Shown in pieces: positions 1-6,529 of a stretch of DNA of 10,380 bases; position 1 is the first letter of the stretch, and each line of letters begins with the position of its first letter. The stretch covers positions 1 to 10,380 of the forward strand of contig NW_026516967.1 in the NCBI RefSeq assembly GCF_025766255.1. Reading direction: 5' to 3'. The translations under genes and the position numbers were made by a program. This DNA comes from Zychaea mexicana (Eukaryota > Mucoromycota > Mucoromycetes > Mucorales > Lichtheimiaceae). Under the pieces are notes generated by a model that did not search any database, had not been told where the DNA came from, and saw nothing but the letters and a program-made list of their open reading frames with translations.

Positions 1-1518
1 TGTTTTAACAGTCGAACGATGGCTATGCTGTCCGAACTTTCTTCAACAAGCGGTTTTTCATCAGTGTTCTGCATTGCTGAGTATGTTGCATACCCATACT
101 CCTTGAGTACGGTCTGCTACAGCAACTGTGAAAAAAAACCTGCCCAAATTGAAATCCGTGCCCCCTACTCCCATCAATATTGCAACCCTTGGCTTTTTTC
201 TCCTCTTGTAACCACTCAATCTAATAATAAGTATACATGCCTTGAACAGGTACCCCTAATATACTGTCTACACCTTTGCATCTGGCAAGAGATTTTTTTC
301 TTATTAGCTTGTGATGGCACCCCCAATTTTATATGATGCCGCCTTGAAGTTGCTGCTTTTCTACTTGTAACCTTCATGCTTCATATAGATGCCTACCCCC
401 ACATATTGGAAAATAGCTTACAGAAGCTCAGTATTTTTTGCTTTTTCACTTTCGGCCCTTATGTCCCCCCTCCAAAACTTTGGGGTACTGGCTTCCCCTA
501 TCTCCCAACTTCAATTTATTGAAAATCTATAACTTTTCAAAGTTATGGATACCTCTCTACGGGCGCAGTATACTCTACCAATGCTTTCTTCGCTGGGTGG
601 CGAATAATAGCTGATGGTAGAATATTGTTCATTTTTATGATAAAAGCAGATAAAATAGAAGAAAAATAGAGGGTATATTTTTCTTTCGATATTTTATTGT
701 TGCAAGTGACAGTTTCCTTTTATATCGATGTGAGCGAGCCACCATAGAGGCCTCTGAGAAGCCCTCTTTTGGAAGGAAAATAGAAAATGTATCTTCCATT
801 ACTACATTAGGGTATAGTATTCTCTATTCAGAGTGAAATGAGAGCAACCTATAAGTATGAAAAAAATGAGAGAAAAGAAATGTGGTTGAATCGCCATAAC
901 AATTATATGAGTAGATAGCTAAGATGTGACTTAATTAGTAGGATTTTTAGTAGGGCACTGTAGGGTGTTTAGTTGACGAGAAACCCCTTTGAGAAAATAA
1001 TTCTCCAAAAAAAGTCATCAGTTACTATGTAAAGTAATAATCTAGAGATGTGACTGCTAATTTTGAGCCTACCAATGACTGCACAGCATTTGATTGATAT
1101 AACAGAATTCTTATCATAGCTCTGTAGTACATCTCATTGGCTAGTAATAGCTCTGAGAATAAAGTTTTCTCAAGAAAAAAAGCCTATATACTATGTGACT
1201 GCTATTGCCGTTTTGTTATGTTGTTGCCATATATGATAGATACATGTACTGCACTTTACAGCACTGTAGCTACAATATTGCACCTTCTAGAAGTCTTAAT
1301 CCACCTTAAATAAAGCTACTTTTAGTGATTTTTACACATCCTCTTATGTAATGTCTAAAATAAGCAATGTGACTGTCTTCAGTAAAAACATATATAGATG
1401 TATATACATCATCTGTATATGCCTACAAAGTTTTATAGCAATAGCATTAATAATAGATGAGCTATGATCTATAGAAGGAGAGATATTTAAGGATGGAGTA
1501 ACTAAAAAACACCTATAT
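1..1518. other. AT-rich intergenic stretch, no supported gene
   Basis: No reading frame here has convincing coding character. The longest one, at 19-336, is cysteine- and tyrosine-rich, has no recognisable domain and ends without context. Visible structure is minor. There is a 10-bp palindrome (AGAGGCCTCT) near 747 and a 14-bp palindrome (GATGTATATACATC) at 1397-1410. A phrase like 'atgtgactgctatt' recurs loosely near 925, 1049, 1194 and 1367, and a related version lies in the arm near 1552. This suggests old, decayed repeats. I see no tRNA, rRNA or promoter I could defend. Confidence 0.5.
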
Positions 1519-1571
1519 ACCAACGCAAAGTTTTGAAAAAACTAAAGCATATATGTCTGCTATTGCTTAGT

Positions 1572-1651
1572 CCGGGAAAACGATTAGCCGTCGGGAAAAC
1601 CAATTACCCATCTATTTCCTTTTTAGGAAGTCACGTGATCTAAGCCACTTA
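1572..1651 (+). repeat. 88-bp unit, forward copy 1 (left part)
   Basis: This is the left 80 bp of a unit that continues at 5460-5467 beyond the Harbinger (80 + 8 = 88 bp). It contains two GGGAAAAC-type phrases, a TTCCTTTTTAGGAA imperfect hairpin and the palindrome TCACGTGA, and it ends in CCACTTA. The final TTA is the Harbinger target site. Confidence 0.85.
1649..1651. repeat. Target site duplication TTA (left)
   Basis: TTA directly precedes the Harbinger terminal repeat and matches TTA at 5457-5459. A 3-bp TTA or TWA duplication is the hallmark of PIF/Harbinger insertion. Here it is confirmed independently, because removing one copy restores the interrupted 88-bp unit. Confidence 0.93.
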
Positions 1652-1688
1652 GGGTACTCTCAAGCAACGTGAGTCAACGTCGACACAC
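1652..1688 (+). repeat. Harbinger left terminal inverted repeat (37 bp)
   Basis: It begins GGGTACTCTCAAGCAACGTG and ends in the core GTCGACACAC. It is the exact reverse complement of 5420-5456 over 37 bases, and the next base differs (A versus C). Such repeats are the transposase binding and cleavage ends. Confidence 0.95.
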
Positions 1689-1767
1689 AATTCTTAGAAT
1701 GGAAATTCGGAAGAAATAAAAAATAATTTGTATCCCGCTGTGAAACCATGGCTAATTCCAAATGTGC

Positions 1768-1792
1768 GTGTGTCGACCCATTTGCTTGAGAG
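1768..1792 (-). repeat. Left subterminal repeat related to the terminal repeat
   Basis: The stretch reads GTGTGTCGACCC, then a short spacer, then TTGCTTGAGAG. It resembles an abridged terminal repeat in the opposite orientation to the left end. Its GGGTCGACAC core (on the minus strand) recurs on the plus strand at 5292-5301, symmetric about the element. Subterminal sites of this kind often bind the transposase or its SANT partner; that role is inferred here. Confidence 0.6.
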
Positions 1793-2035
1793 ATCACAGT
1801 TGCTAAAACGGGTAATGATAGCGGATATCAACGATAAGTGATAACCGATGCGAGTTTCCCCTAGATATGACCATCAATTATACTTCAAAAAGGGTTCTGA
1901 TTTCTTTGCCGATGTATAACTGACAGCTACGGTTGTATCCGGCAGCATGATAGATGTAACTGTGAATATTGATAGAAAACTAAAACACCAGTTGCAAAAA
2001 AAGCGGCAGATAGTCTATTATTGCATGATGGAGAT

Positions 2036-2075
2036 AGGTGAAGATCCTATCATGAAGGTGAAGATACTATGATTT
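2036..2075 (+). repeat. 20-bp tandem direct repeat
   Basis: AGGTGAAGAT followed by a CTAT-type tail occurs twice head to tail (2036-2055 and 2056-2075) with a few mismatches. It lies upstream of the SANT-protein promoter. It may be a regulatory or protein-binding repeat, or simple slippage; nothing more can be said. Confidence 0.5.
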
Positions 2076-2137
2076 GCGTTTGCAATCCTAACAGCTTGTG
2101 AAAACTGTATGTGTAATTCTCCCGCAAGCGATTCGGG

Positions 2138-2149
2138 TATATATAAAAG
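2138..2149 (+). promoter_or_regulatory. TATA box of the SANT-protein gene
   Basis: TATATATAAAAG lies 47 bases before the ATG at 2197, a typical TATA position for a compact fungal or transposon promoter. The 5' leader would be very short. The bases just before the start (TTCAAAATG) give an A at -3, which is favourable for initiation. Confidence 0.65.
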
Positions 2150-2196
2150 TAAGGTACGTTCAGCAGGAAGATGAGTAATTAACTTTTTTTTTCAAA

Positions 2197-3297
2197 ATGT
2201 CATCCCAAGAACAAACACCTCGTGAACTCTCAATTGTTATCGTTAATCCTGGTGGTGCAGGTCGTGGCAGTGGCTCTGGAAGTCGTGGCAGTCGTAGCGG
2301 TCGTGGCAGTCGTGGCGGTCGTGGTGGTCATGGTAATAGTAGCGACAATCGAAGCAGCACTCCTGTTGTTCAAGCCAATAACCAGTCCAACAGCAACATG
2401 CAAAGCAACGAAAGCAACAACGACACCACCGCAGCCCAATCTTCTGTCCCGACACAAAGCTCCCCTGAACATTGGATTGAGGCTGAAGAAAAGGCGTTGC
2501 TAACCGCAGTCTCTAAGCATTATGATGAGCTTACGCATCCAAGAGACAACAATCATCGCGGCCGTACATGGGATGCAATCATTGAAGACTTCAAGAAAGA
2601 GTGTACACCTCTAGCATCACCAATTGTTACTGATGGCACTCAAGAAAGCGAACAGTCTTTGGACGAGCAGCAGCCAGCACCTTCGTCCCTTGTCGTCGAG
2701 CCGAGCAGTATTTCGAGCGACGATCAAGCGACATCATCATCATCAGCAGCAGCAGCAACAGCAACAGATCCATCGGCTTCAGACTTTACAAATGATAACA
2801 GTACTGTCGAAACTTTCGGTAATGTACGAACCAAGCGCGCCATCAAAACCAAGTGGGAAAGAATGTGCAGTCGTTACCATTCGTGCTTTACCGAACGCCA
2901 TCGGCAGACTGGAGGGTCCGGTGACATAGACGACTGGTATTTATACGATGATATGCATGCATTGCTGAAGGATGACCCGAGGTTCAATCCTGAATTCCAG
3001 TTCGATTCTTTTCGAGGCATTCGTCGTCGCGCCGATACACAAACAGCAACCGACAGCATGCTGCAGCCATCCGCAAGACGTCGACGATTGACTCCTGCAG
3101 AATTGCGGCATGAAGATGTGCTTGAGCGGATCGATGCCGCCAACCAGCAGAGCGAGGAAGCGAGGTCACAGCTGATCGAGCTACTCGATCAGCAATATAA
3201 GGAAATCCTTGAAGCTCAAGAAAGGCGCCACCAGCAACAGCAACACACACAACAGAGCTTTTTAGATTTAATGAAGCAACTTATTGACAAGATGTAG
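2197..3297 (+). CDS. Harbinger SANT/trihelix-like DNA-binding protein (366 aa)
   Basis: This is the second protein of Harbinger elements, a Myb/SANT-type factor known in the family to bind transposon ends and carry the transposase into the nucleus. Residues 21-46 are an Arg-Gly-Ser-rich tract encoded by a 9-bp minisatellite. Residues 47-90 are Ser/Asn/Gln/Thr-rich and likely disordered. The DNA-binding fold follows: helix 1 around W93-D110, helix 2 around W125-C136, then a 74-residue Ser/Gln/Ala-rich insertion, then helix 3 around 211-227 (KTKWERMCSRY) and an acidic aromatic stretch (DIDDWYLYDDM, 243-253). ARRRRL (293-298) is a likely nuclear signal. Residues 305-350 are Glu/Gln-rich and probably coiled coil. 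The gene has no intron, and a TATA box and a poly(A) signal flank it. The family assignment rests on this architecture and on its place beside the transposase. Confidence 0.87.
   Translation: MSSQEQTPRELSIVIVNPGGAGRGSGSGSRGSRSGRGSRGGRGGHGNSSDNRSSTPVVQANNQSNSNMQSNESNNDTTAAQSSVPTQSSPEHWIEAEEKALLTAVSKHYDELTHPRDNNHRGRTWDAIIEDFKKECTPLASPIVTDGTQESEQSLDEQQPAPSSLVVEPSSISSDDQATSSSSAAAATATDPSASDFTNDNSTVETFGNVRTKRAIKTKWERMCSRYHSCFTERHRQTGGSGDIDDWYLYDDMHALLKDDPRFNPEFQFDSFRGIRRRADTQTATDSMLQPSARRRRLTPAELRHEDVLERIDAANQQSEEARSQLIELLDQQYKEILEAQERRHQQQQHTQQSFLDLMKQLIDKM
2260..2335 (+). repeat. GTCGTGGCA-type 9-bp minisatellite inside the SANT gene
   Basis: Imperfect 9-bp units based on GTCGTGGCA run through this stretch and encode the Arg-Gly-Ser tract (residues about 22-46). 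The period is a multiple of three, so unit gain or loss would keep the frame. The tract may help nucleic-acid binding, as RGG-like tracts often do; that is inference. Confidence 0.75.
2731..2770 (+). repeat. Trinucleotide tract (CAT/CAG/CAA) inside the SANT gene
   Basis: Runs of TCA then GCA triplets encode Ser4-Ala4 and neighbouring residues in the insertion between helix 2 and helix 3. The tract is a slippage-prone, in-frame microsatellite. Confidence 0.75.
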
Positions 3298-3330
3298 AAT
3301 CTTTTTTGTTTGATTTTTTATTTTAAATTC

Positions 3331-3336
3331 AATAAA
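3331..3336 (+). terminator. Poly(A) signal AATAAA of the SANT gene
   Basis: AATAAA occurs 33 bases after the TAG stop and is followed by T-rich DNA. This is a canonical position for 3'-end formation before the convergent transposase gene begins. Confidence 0.7.
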
Positions 3337-3403
3337 GTTTTTTTTCCTTCGGGTTTTTTTTATATAATCAAGTTCTCAAAAGATAACTAGTTATGAAGAC
3401 ATA

Positions 3404-3409
3404 TTTATT
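3404..3409 (-). terminator. Possible poly(A) signal of the transposase gene
   Basis: On the minus strand AATAAA lies two bases after the TAG stop at 3414-3412. That is unusually close to the stop but possible in a compact transposon. Transcripts from either gene would end within about 115 bp of each other. Confidence 0.4.
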
Positions 3410-3411
3410 TT

Positions 3412-4959
3412 CTATCTGCGTCTATAATGGCGATTATATTGACGGAAGCTCTCACGATCGCTACGCCGATTCTCGTACAAGTACTGTACTAGTTCATTAT
3501 GTTTCCGCACACCTTCATTTCGCAGTTGCGTAGCGGTACGGCGCGCACCACGACCTCTGTCATTGATAGAGTCAGAAACTTCGAGTGGCTCTAGAAGCAA
3601 ATCATCGGTTATCGGATTAGGTATAAATGTGCTTTCGGCATGAAGATCGTCGTGATCAATGCATAAATTATGCAGAATACAGCAAGCAACAATCGTCATC
3701 GTCATTGATTCTACATCCAGCAAATACAGCTCGTTACGTAGAAAACGCCATCTGCACACCAATTGGCCAAATGCCCATTCAATAACGTTACGCATTCTCG
3801 AATGAATATAATTGAAATGCGCGTTGTCACTGTGGCGGGGTGCTTGAGCATCAGGAAATGGTGTTATCAACCACGGGAGCAAAGGGTATGCCGAATCTAC
3901 GAACAAAAAATGGAATGTCAGAAATATGTATCGTGATTTCAACGATGGTCTATGCTAAACAATTTGTTCTTTACCTCCAAGTATAAATGTTCCATTTGGG
4001 CACACGGATTCTGGGTTAGCAAGAAGTTCGTCATAAAAAGCAGTAGCTTGAAAGGCTCTTGAATCGTGATTTCGGCCTATAGTATAAAAGTCGTATATAT
4101 TAGCCAAGAAAGCAACTAAAATAATTACATTAACATGTCATGCCTTACCGCTCTGCCCTGCATGGATGTAGGTGAATCGCTTTTCTGAATCACAAATGGC
4201 AACCATGTTCAACGAGTAGTTGTTTTTTCTGTCGATAAAGCGATCGCCACTGTCACCTGGCTTGAAGATTCGAACGAGCTTCCCATCCAAAGCACCGAGT
4301 ACATTTGGGAGGTGAGTAGGTCCGACTTCAAATGTTGGTCCAAGCTCTCCATATTGAAACCCTTCAACGGTTGCCTTGATAGCTTCATTTCCGGTCGGCC
4401 ATCGGATTATACCACCTTGACAGTCGGCCATTGCCTCCAAAAATCGCTTGGTAAAATTTCTGTAGGATCCATGCGATGTACCAAGCAAAGTTTCGGCCAT
4501 ACGGTAACTGACATGAGCATTGGCAAATCTCCAGATTATCAGGCCGACTTGGATGAACACAGGTGTGGCGTTTTGTGCCGTAAATTGATACAATCGATGT
4601 TGCGACAACATATTTATGAGGGCATTGAAAGTGGCTGGTTTCATACGATAATGCGATTTGAATCCACCTGGTCCATCTGTGTCCGGAAGAGCTGGATGCG
4701 TAACTTCCCAGTATGTCGTATTTTTAACACGATTGACGCGTTGCATAACACGGAAATGTAGCGGCGATGATACAGCTGACATGATATGATCAAGAGAAAA
4801 AATGGTTCGGTACATTGGCAAAACAGTGTTGATCATGGAGAGTTGGTTGATATCGTCGTCGTCATTATTCGCAAGAAAAAAAAAGACGTAGCCTTCAATC
4901 AAAAGAAGTAGGATGCTGATGATCGTTCTTCTGTGGACAATTTCTTGCTGGGAATCCAT
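3412..4959 (-). CDS. PIF/Harbinger DDE transposase, 3 exons, 465 aa
   Basis: The enzyme cuts and re-inserts the transposon in the nucleus. Exons are 4959-4149, 4076-3975 and 3896-3412. The introns (72 and 78 nt) start GTAAGG and GTAAAG and end TAG, and intron 2 has a CTGAC branch site. The joined frame restores hallmark motifs across both junctions. Residues about 132-180 form a helix-turn-helix (LIIWRFANAHVSYRMAETLLG region). The first catalytic Asp is D225 in GALDG. The second is D275 in GRNHDSR, created by joining exons 1 and 2. GDSAYPLLPWLITPF follows across junction 2. The catalytic Glu is E344 in NVIEWAFG. Length is normal for the family. The start is the first in-frame ATG (MDSQQEIVHRR); further upstream the frame has only a TTG. 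The N-terminus has a hydrophobic stretch (13-29) and then DDDD; similar hydrophobic-acidic starts occur in relatives. The gene is convergent with the SANT gene and appears intact. Confidence 0.92.
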
Positions 4960-5050
4960 AATAATAGACAGAAGGTAGGATGAAGGATATAAAAAGTGCG
5001 AATAAAAGTTGAGTGGAACAAAACAAGAAGTATTACTCAAAGTCGCTGCA

Positions 5051-5056
5051 TATATA
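5051..5056 (-). promoter_or_regulatory. Likely TATA box of the transposase gene
   Basis: A TATATA core sits 91 bases upstream of the transposase ATG at 4959, reading leftward. A weaker TATATCC lies closer, near 4987. Either could direct transcription, and no other core element is clear. Confidence 0.4.
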
Positions 5057-5291
5057 GAAGATATTTTCTTATCGGTAATGTTCTTATCATTTCATGATAT
5101 GTAGAACCATGGAATCGGTTCCGTCTAAACAACAAGTTGGTATATCTAATGTTATGTAAAATGGTATACTTGACCCTCCCGGGTATTGCTTGATAGATAA
5201 TTAAATATCAAAGTAATATTTTCTCAGTCGCATGGACGTGTAACAAAAGATCCGAGACGATATCCTTTTTGGGAGTGCTGTGTCAACCAAG

Positions 5292-5301
5292 GGGTCGACA
5301 C
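5292..5301 (+). repeat. Right subterminal repeat GGGTCGACAC
   Basis: The 10-base core matches the minus strand of 1770-1779 and contains the GTCGACAC found in both terminal repeats. The two subterminal copies are arranged symmetrically, each opposite in direction to its nearest terminal repeat, as expected of paired binding sites. Confidence 0.6.
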
Positions 5302-5419
5302 GGCAGTTTTGCTCTTCATTTCCTTATCAAGGATATGATATAAATTACACAAAAAAATCCTGTGTTCATTGTATCACTTTTATTCGACTCCCGAACAACG
5401 CGCTATTACTATTTCTAGG

Positions 5420-5456
5420 GTGTGTCGACGTTGACTCACGTTGCTTGAGAGTACCC
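5420..5456 (-). repeat. Harbinger right terminal inverted repeat (37 bp)
   Basis: It is the exact reverse complement of 1652-1688 and ends GAGAGTACCC directly before the TTA duplication. Perfect identity over 37 bp means the two ends have not diverged, consistent with a young insertion. Confidence 0.95.
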
Positions 5457-5459
5457 TTA
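5457..5459. repeat. Target site duplication TTA (right)
   Basis: This is the partner of 1649-1651. The following GCAAGCCC completes the interrupted 88-bp unit. Confidence 0.93.
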
Positions 5460-5555
5460 GCAAGCCCCCGGGAAAACGTTTAGCCGTTGGGAAAACCAAT
5501 TAACTATCTATTTCCTTTTTAGGAAGTCACGTGATCTAAGCCACTTAGTAAGCCA
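5460..5555 (+). repeat. 88-bp unit: end of forward copy 1 and whole forward copy 2
   Basis: 5460-5467 completes the unit interrupted by the Harbinger. 5468-5555 is the second forward copy, with the same GGGAAAAC phrases, TTCCTTTTTAGGAA hairpin, TCACGTGA palindrome and CCACTTAGTAAGCC end. From TTA (5457-5459) to TTA (5545-5547) is exactly 88 bp. Confidence 0.85.
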
Positions 5556-5592
5556 CTGAGCTACCGGGTAAATTCTTACAGTCACCCCTTGG
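5556..5592. other. Central spacer between forward and inverted 88-bp units
   Basis: This 37-bp stretch separates the two orientations. On the minus strand it reads through GGTAGCTCAGTGGC, which matches the tRNA/Pol III A-box pattern TRGCNNAGYNGG. No convincing B box follows, so the match may be chance, or a trace of a tRNA-derived ancestor of the element. Confidence 0.4.
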
Positions 5593-5944
5593 GGGCTTAG
5601 TAAGTGGCTTAGATCACGTGACTTCCTAAAAAGGAAATAGACAGTTAATTGGTTTTCCCGATGGCTAAACGTTTTCCCAGGGGCTTGCTAAGTGGCTTAG
5701 ATCACGTTACTTCCTAAAAAGGAAATAGACATTTAATGGGTTTTCCCGACGGCTAAACATTTTCCCAGGGGCTTGCTAAGTGGCTTAGATCTCGTGACTT
5801 CCTAAAAAGGAAATAGATAGTTAATTGGTTTTCCCGACAGCTAAACATTTTCCCGGGGGCTTACTAAGTGGCTTAGATCACGTGACTTCCTAAAAAGGAA
5901 ATAGATAGGTAATTGGTTTTCCCGACGGCTAAACGTTTCCCCAG
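5593..5944 (-). repeat. Four inverted tandem copies of the 88-bp unit
   Basis: The copies are 5593-5680, 5681-5768, 5769-5856 and 5857-5944, each exactly 88 bp. Shared content on the plus strand is GGGCTT..TAAGTGGC, a CACGTG-centred palindrome, a TTCCTAAAAAGGAA hairpin and GGTTTTCCCGA..GCTAAAC. The palindrome is kept in copies 1 and 4 but mutated in copy 2 (ATCACGTTAC) and copy 3 (ATCTCGTGAC). There is no coding potential. The CACGTG core is a bHLH (E-box) site in fungi, so protein binding is possible but unproven. Confidence 0.9.
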
Positions 5945-5988
5945 GCTACAGCAAAAGCAGATATGTATACTTAATTTTTCAAAATCTT

Positions 5989-6070
5989 TGCGTTGGTGAA
6001 GTGGTCTAACGCACTAGCCTTATATCCTACCTTTTGTAGAAGGCACGAGTTTAAAACCCCCTTTTGCCAA
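5989..6070 (+). ncRNA. Degenerate tRNA-like sequence (tRNA relic or SINE head)
   Basis: TTGGTGAAGTGGTCTAACGC matches a tRNA D-arm/A box. About 45 bases later GAGTTTAAAACCCC resembles a damaged T-arm/B box. The spacing and the long variable region fit a Leu/Ser-type tRNA, but the anticodon stem and acceptor stem do not pair well, so it is not a working tRNA. It could be a tRNA pseudogene or the head of a tRNA-derived SINE; the downstream tail (6070-6200) is AT-rich without a clear poly(A) end. Its first 8 bases overlap the outer edge of the inverted-repeat element. Confidence 0.45.
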
Positions 6071-6289
6071 ACTTTAGTATAAATGTTTTTTGAAAAACTG
6101 GTTTTTGCTATTATCCAACCAATTCTGATTATTTTCATATAAATAATATACCATCAGATGCAGCTTTTTTTCCTCGTTCCAATAAGTATAAAAGCATATA
6201 TTTTTATATAGTAAGTCTATAGATGATCCCATTGCTTATACATTTATGGTATTATACTTTAGGAATTACTACGCACATGACAAAACTTG

Positions 6290-6476
6290 ACCTCATGCAC
6301 GACATTTTTTTTGGTAGCTTAGTATTCTGCAGTTGTTGTGTGCACCGTCTCTCGTACAGTTTGAAAGACTCTGTGTACAACAAAAAACTAACGTTGCGTA
6401 CGACAATTTTCTTTGGCAGTTGTCGTACGTACTGTCTCTTGCACAATTTAAAAGACCCTGTGTACGACAGAACTAC
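6290..6476 (+). repeat. Imperfect tandem duplication
   Basis: Two adjacent copies share, in order, ACGACA with a T-run and TTGG/TGG, ACNGTCTCT, ACA.TTT.AAAGAC.CTGTGTAC.ACA and AACT. Copy 1 is roughly 6290-6389 and copy 2 roughly 6399-6476. Copy 1 has about 15 extra bases in the middle. A 101-codon open frame (6223-6528) runs through both copies, but its only internal pattern is this duplication and it has no recognisable domain, so I do not call it a gene. Confidence 0.6.
6397..6429. repeat. Hairpin: 10-bp perfect inverted repeat with 13-nt loop
   Basis: CGTACGACAA (6397-6406) pairs with TTGTCGTACG (6420-6429) around a T-rich 13-base loop. It sits at the start of copy 2 of the duplication. 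It could be a folded RNA element, a protein-binding palindrome or the terminal repeats of a tiny relic. No T-run follows that would make it a Pol III terminator. Confidence 0.6.
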
Positions 6477-6529
6477 ATACCCAGAGGAAACAAATCCTTT
6501 TTTGTATATAAATATTGATAAACTTTAAG

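Larger units (their letters stand above)
1652..5456. mobile_element. PIF/Harbinger DNA transposon, 3,805 bp, apparently complete
   Basis: The element is bounded by a perfect 37-bp terminal inverted repeat starting GGGTACTCTC and by TTA duplications. It encodes the two proteins typical of the superfamily: a SANT/Myb-like DNA-binding protein (2197-3297, +) and a DDE transposase (4959-3412, -). The genes are convergent, and their stop codons are 114 bp apart. About 545 bp of non-coding DNA lies between the left end and the first gene, and about 500 bp lies between the transposase start and the right end. Both contain subterminal copies of the GTCGACAC core. No stop or frameshift is seen in either gene after intron removal, so the copy could be autonomous. 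Activity cannot be judged from sequence alone. Confidence 0.93.
1519..5997. mobile_element. Foldback-like inverted-repeat element of 88-bp units, split by a Harbinger insertion
   Basis: The two ends mirror each other. The left edge ACCAACGCAAAG (1519-1530) has its exact reverse complement at 5986-5997. Moving inward, about 40 bp match imperfectly, and then both arms enter the same 88-bp repeat in opposite orientation: two forward units on the left (one split by the Harbinger) and four inverted units on the right. Subtracting the Harbinger and one TTA gives an ancestral element of about 671 bp with no coding capacity. Long arms made of tandem units are typical of foldback transposons, and some MITEs look similar. 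I see no convincing target duplication outside 1519 and 5997, so the ends and the class are inferred. Its transposase source is unknown. Confidence 0.6.

Noticed and set aside
19..336. 105-codon open frame at the left edge, plus strand
   Set aside because: Unusual composition (many Cys, Tyr, Ser), no domain, no supporting promoter or homologous motif; probably chance.
4312..4761. 149-codon plus-strand frame opposite transposase exon 1
   Set aside because: It is the antisense shadow of the conserved transposase sequence.
4960..5040. N-terminal extension of the transposase to 5040
   Set aside because: The extension begins with TTG, not ATG; the first in-frame ATG is at 4959, downstream of a plausible TATA box.
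5593..5944. CRISPR-like regular spacing of repeats
   Set aside because: The whole 88-bp unit repeats with no unique spacers, and the context is eukaryotic; it is a tandem array within a mobile element.
5989..6070. Functional tRNA gene
   Set aside because: The A box is good, but the B box has mismatches and the anticodon and acceptor stems do not pair; kept only as a relic.
6223..6528. 101-codon plus-strand frame across the tandem duplication
   Set aside because: Its internal repeat comes from the DNA duplication; there is no recognisable domain, and gaps between the copies do not respect conserved protein blocks.
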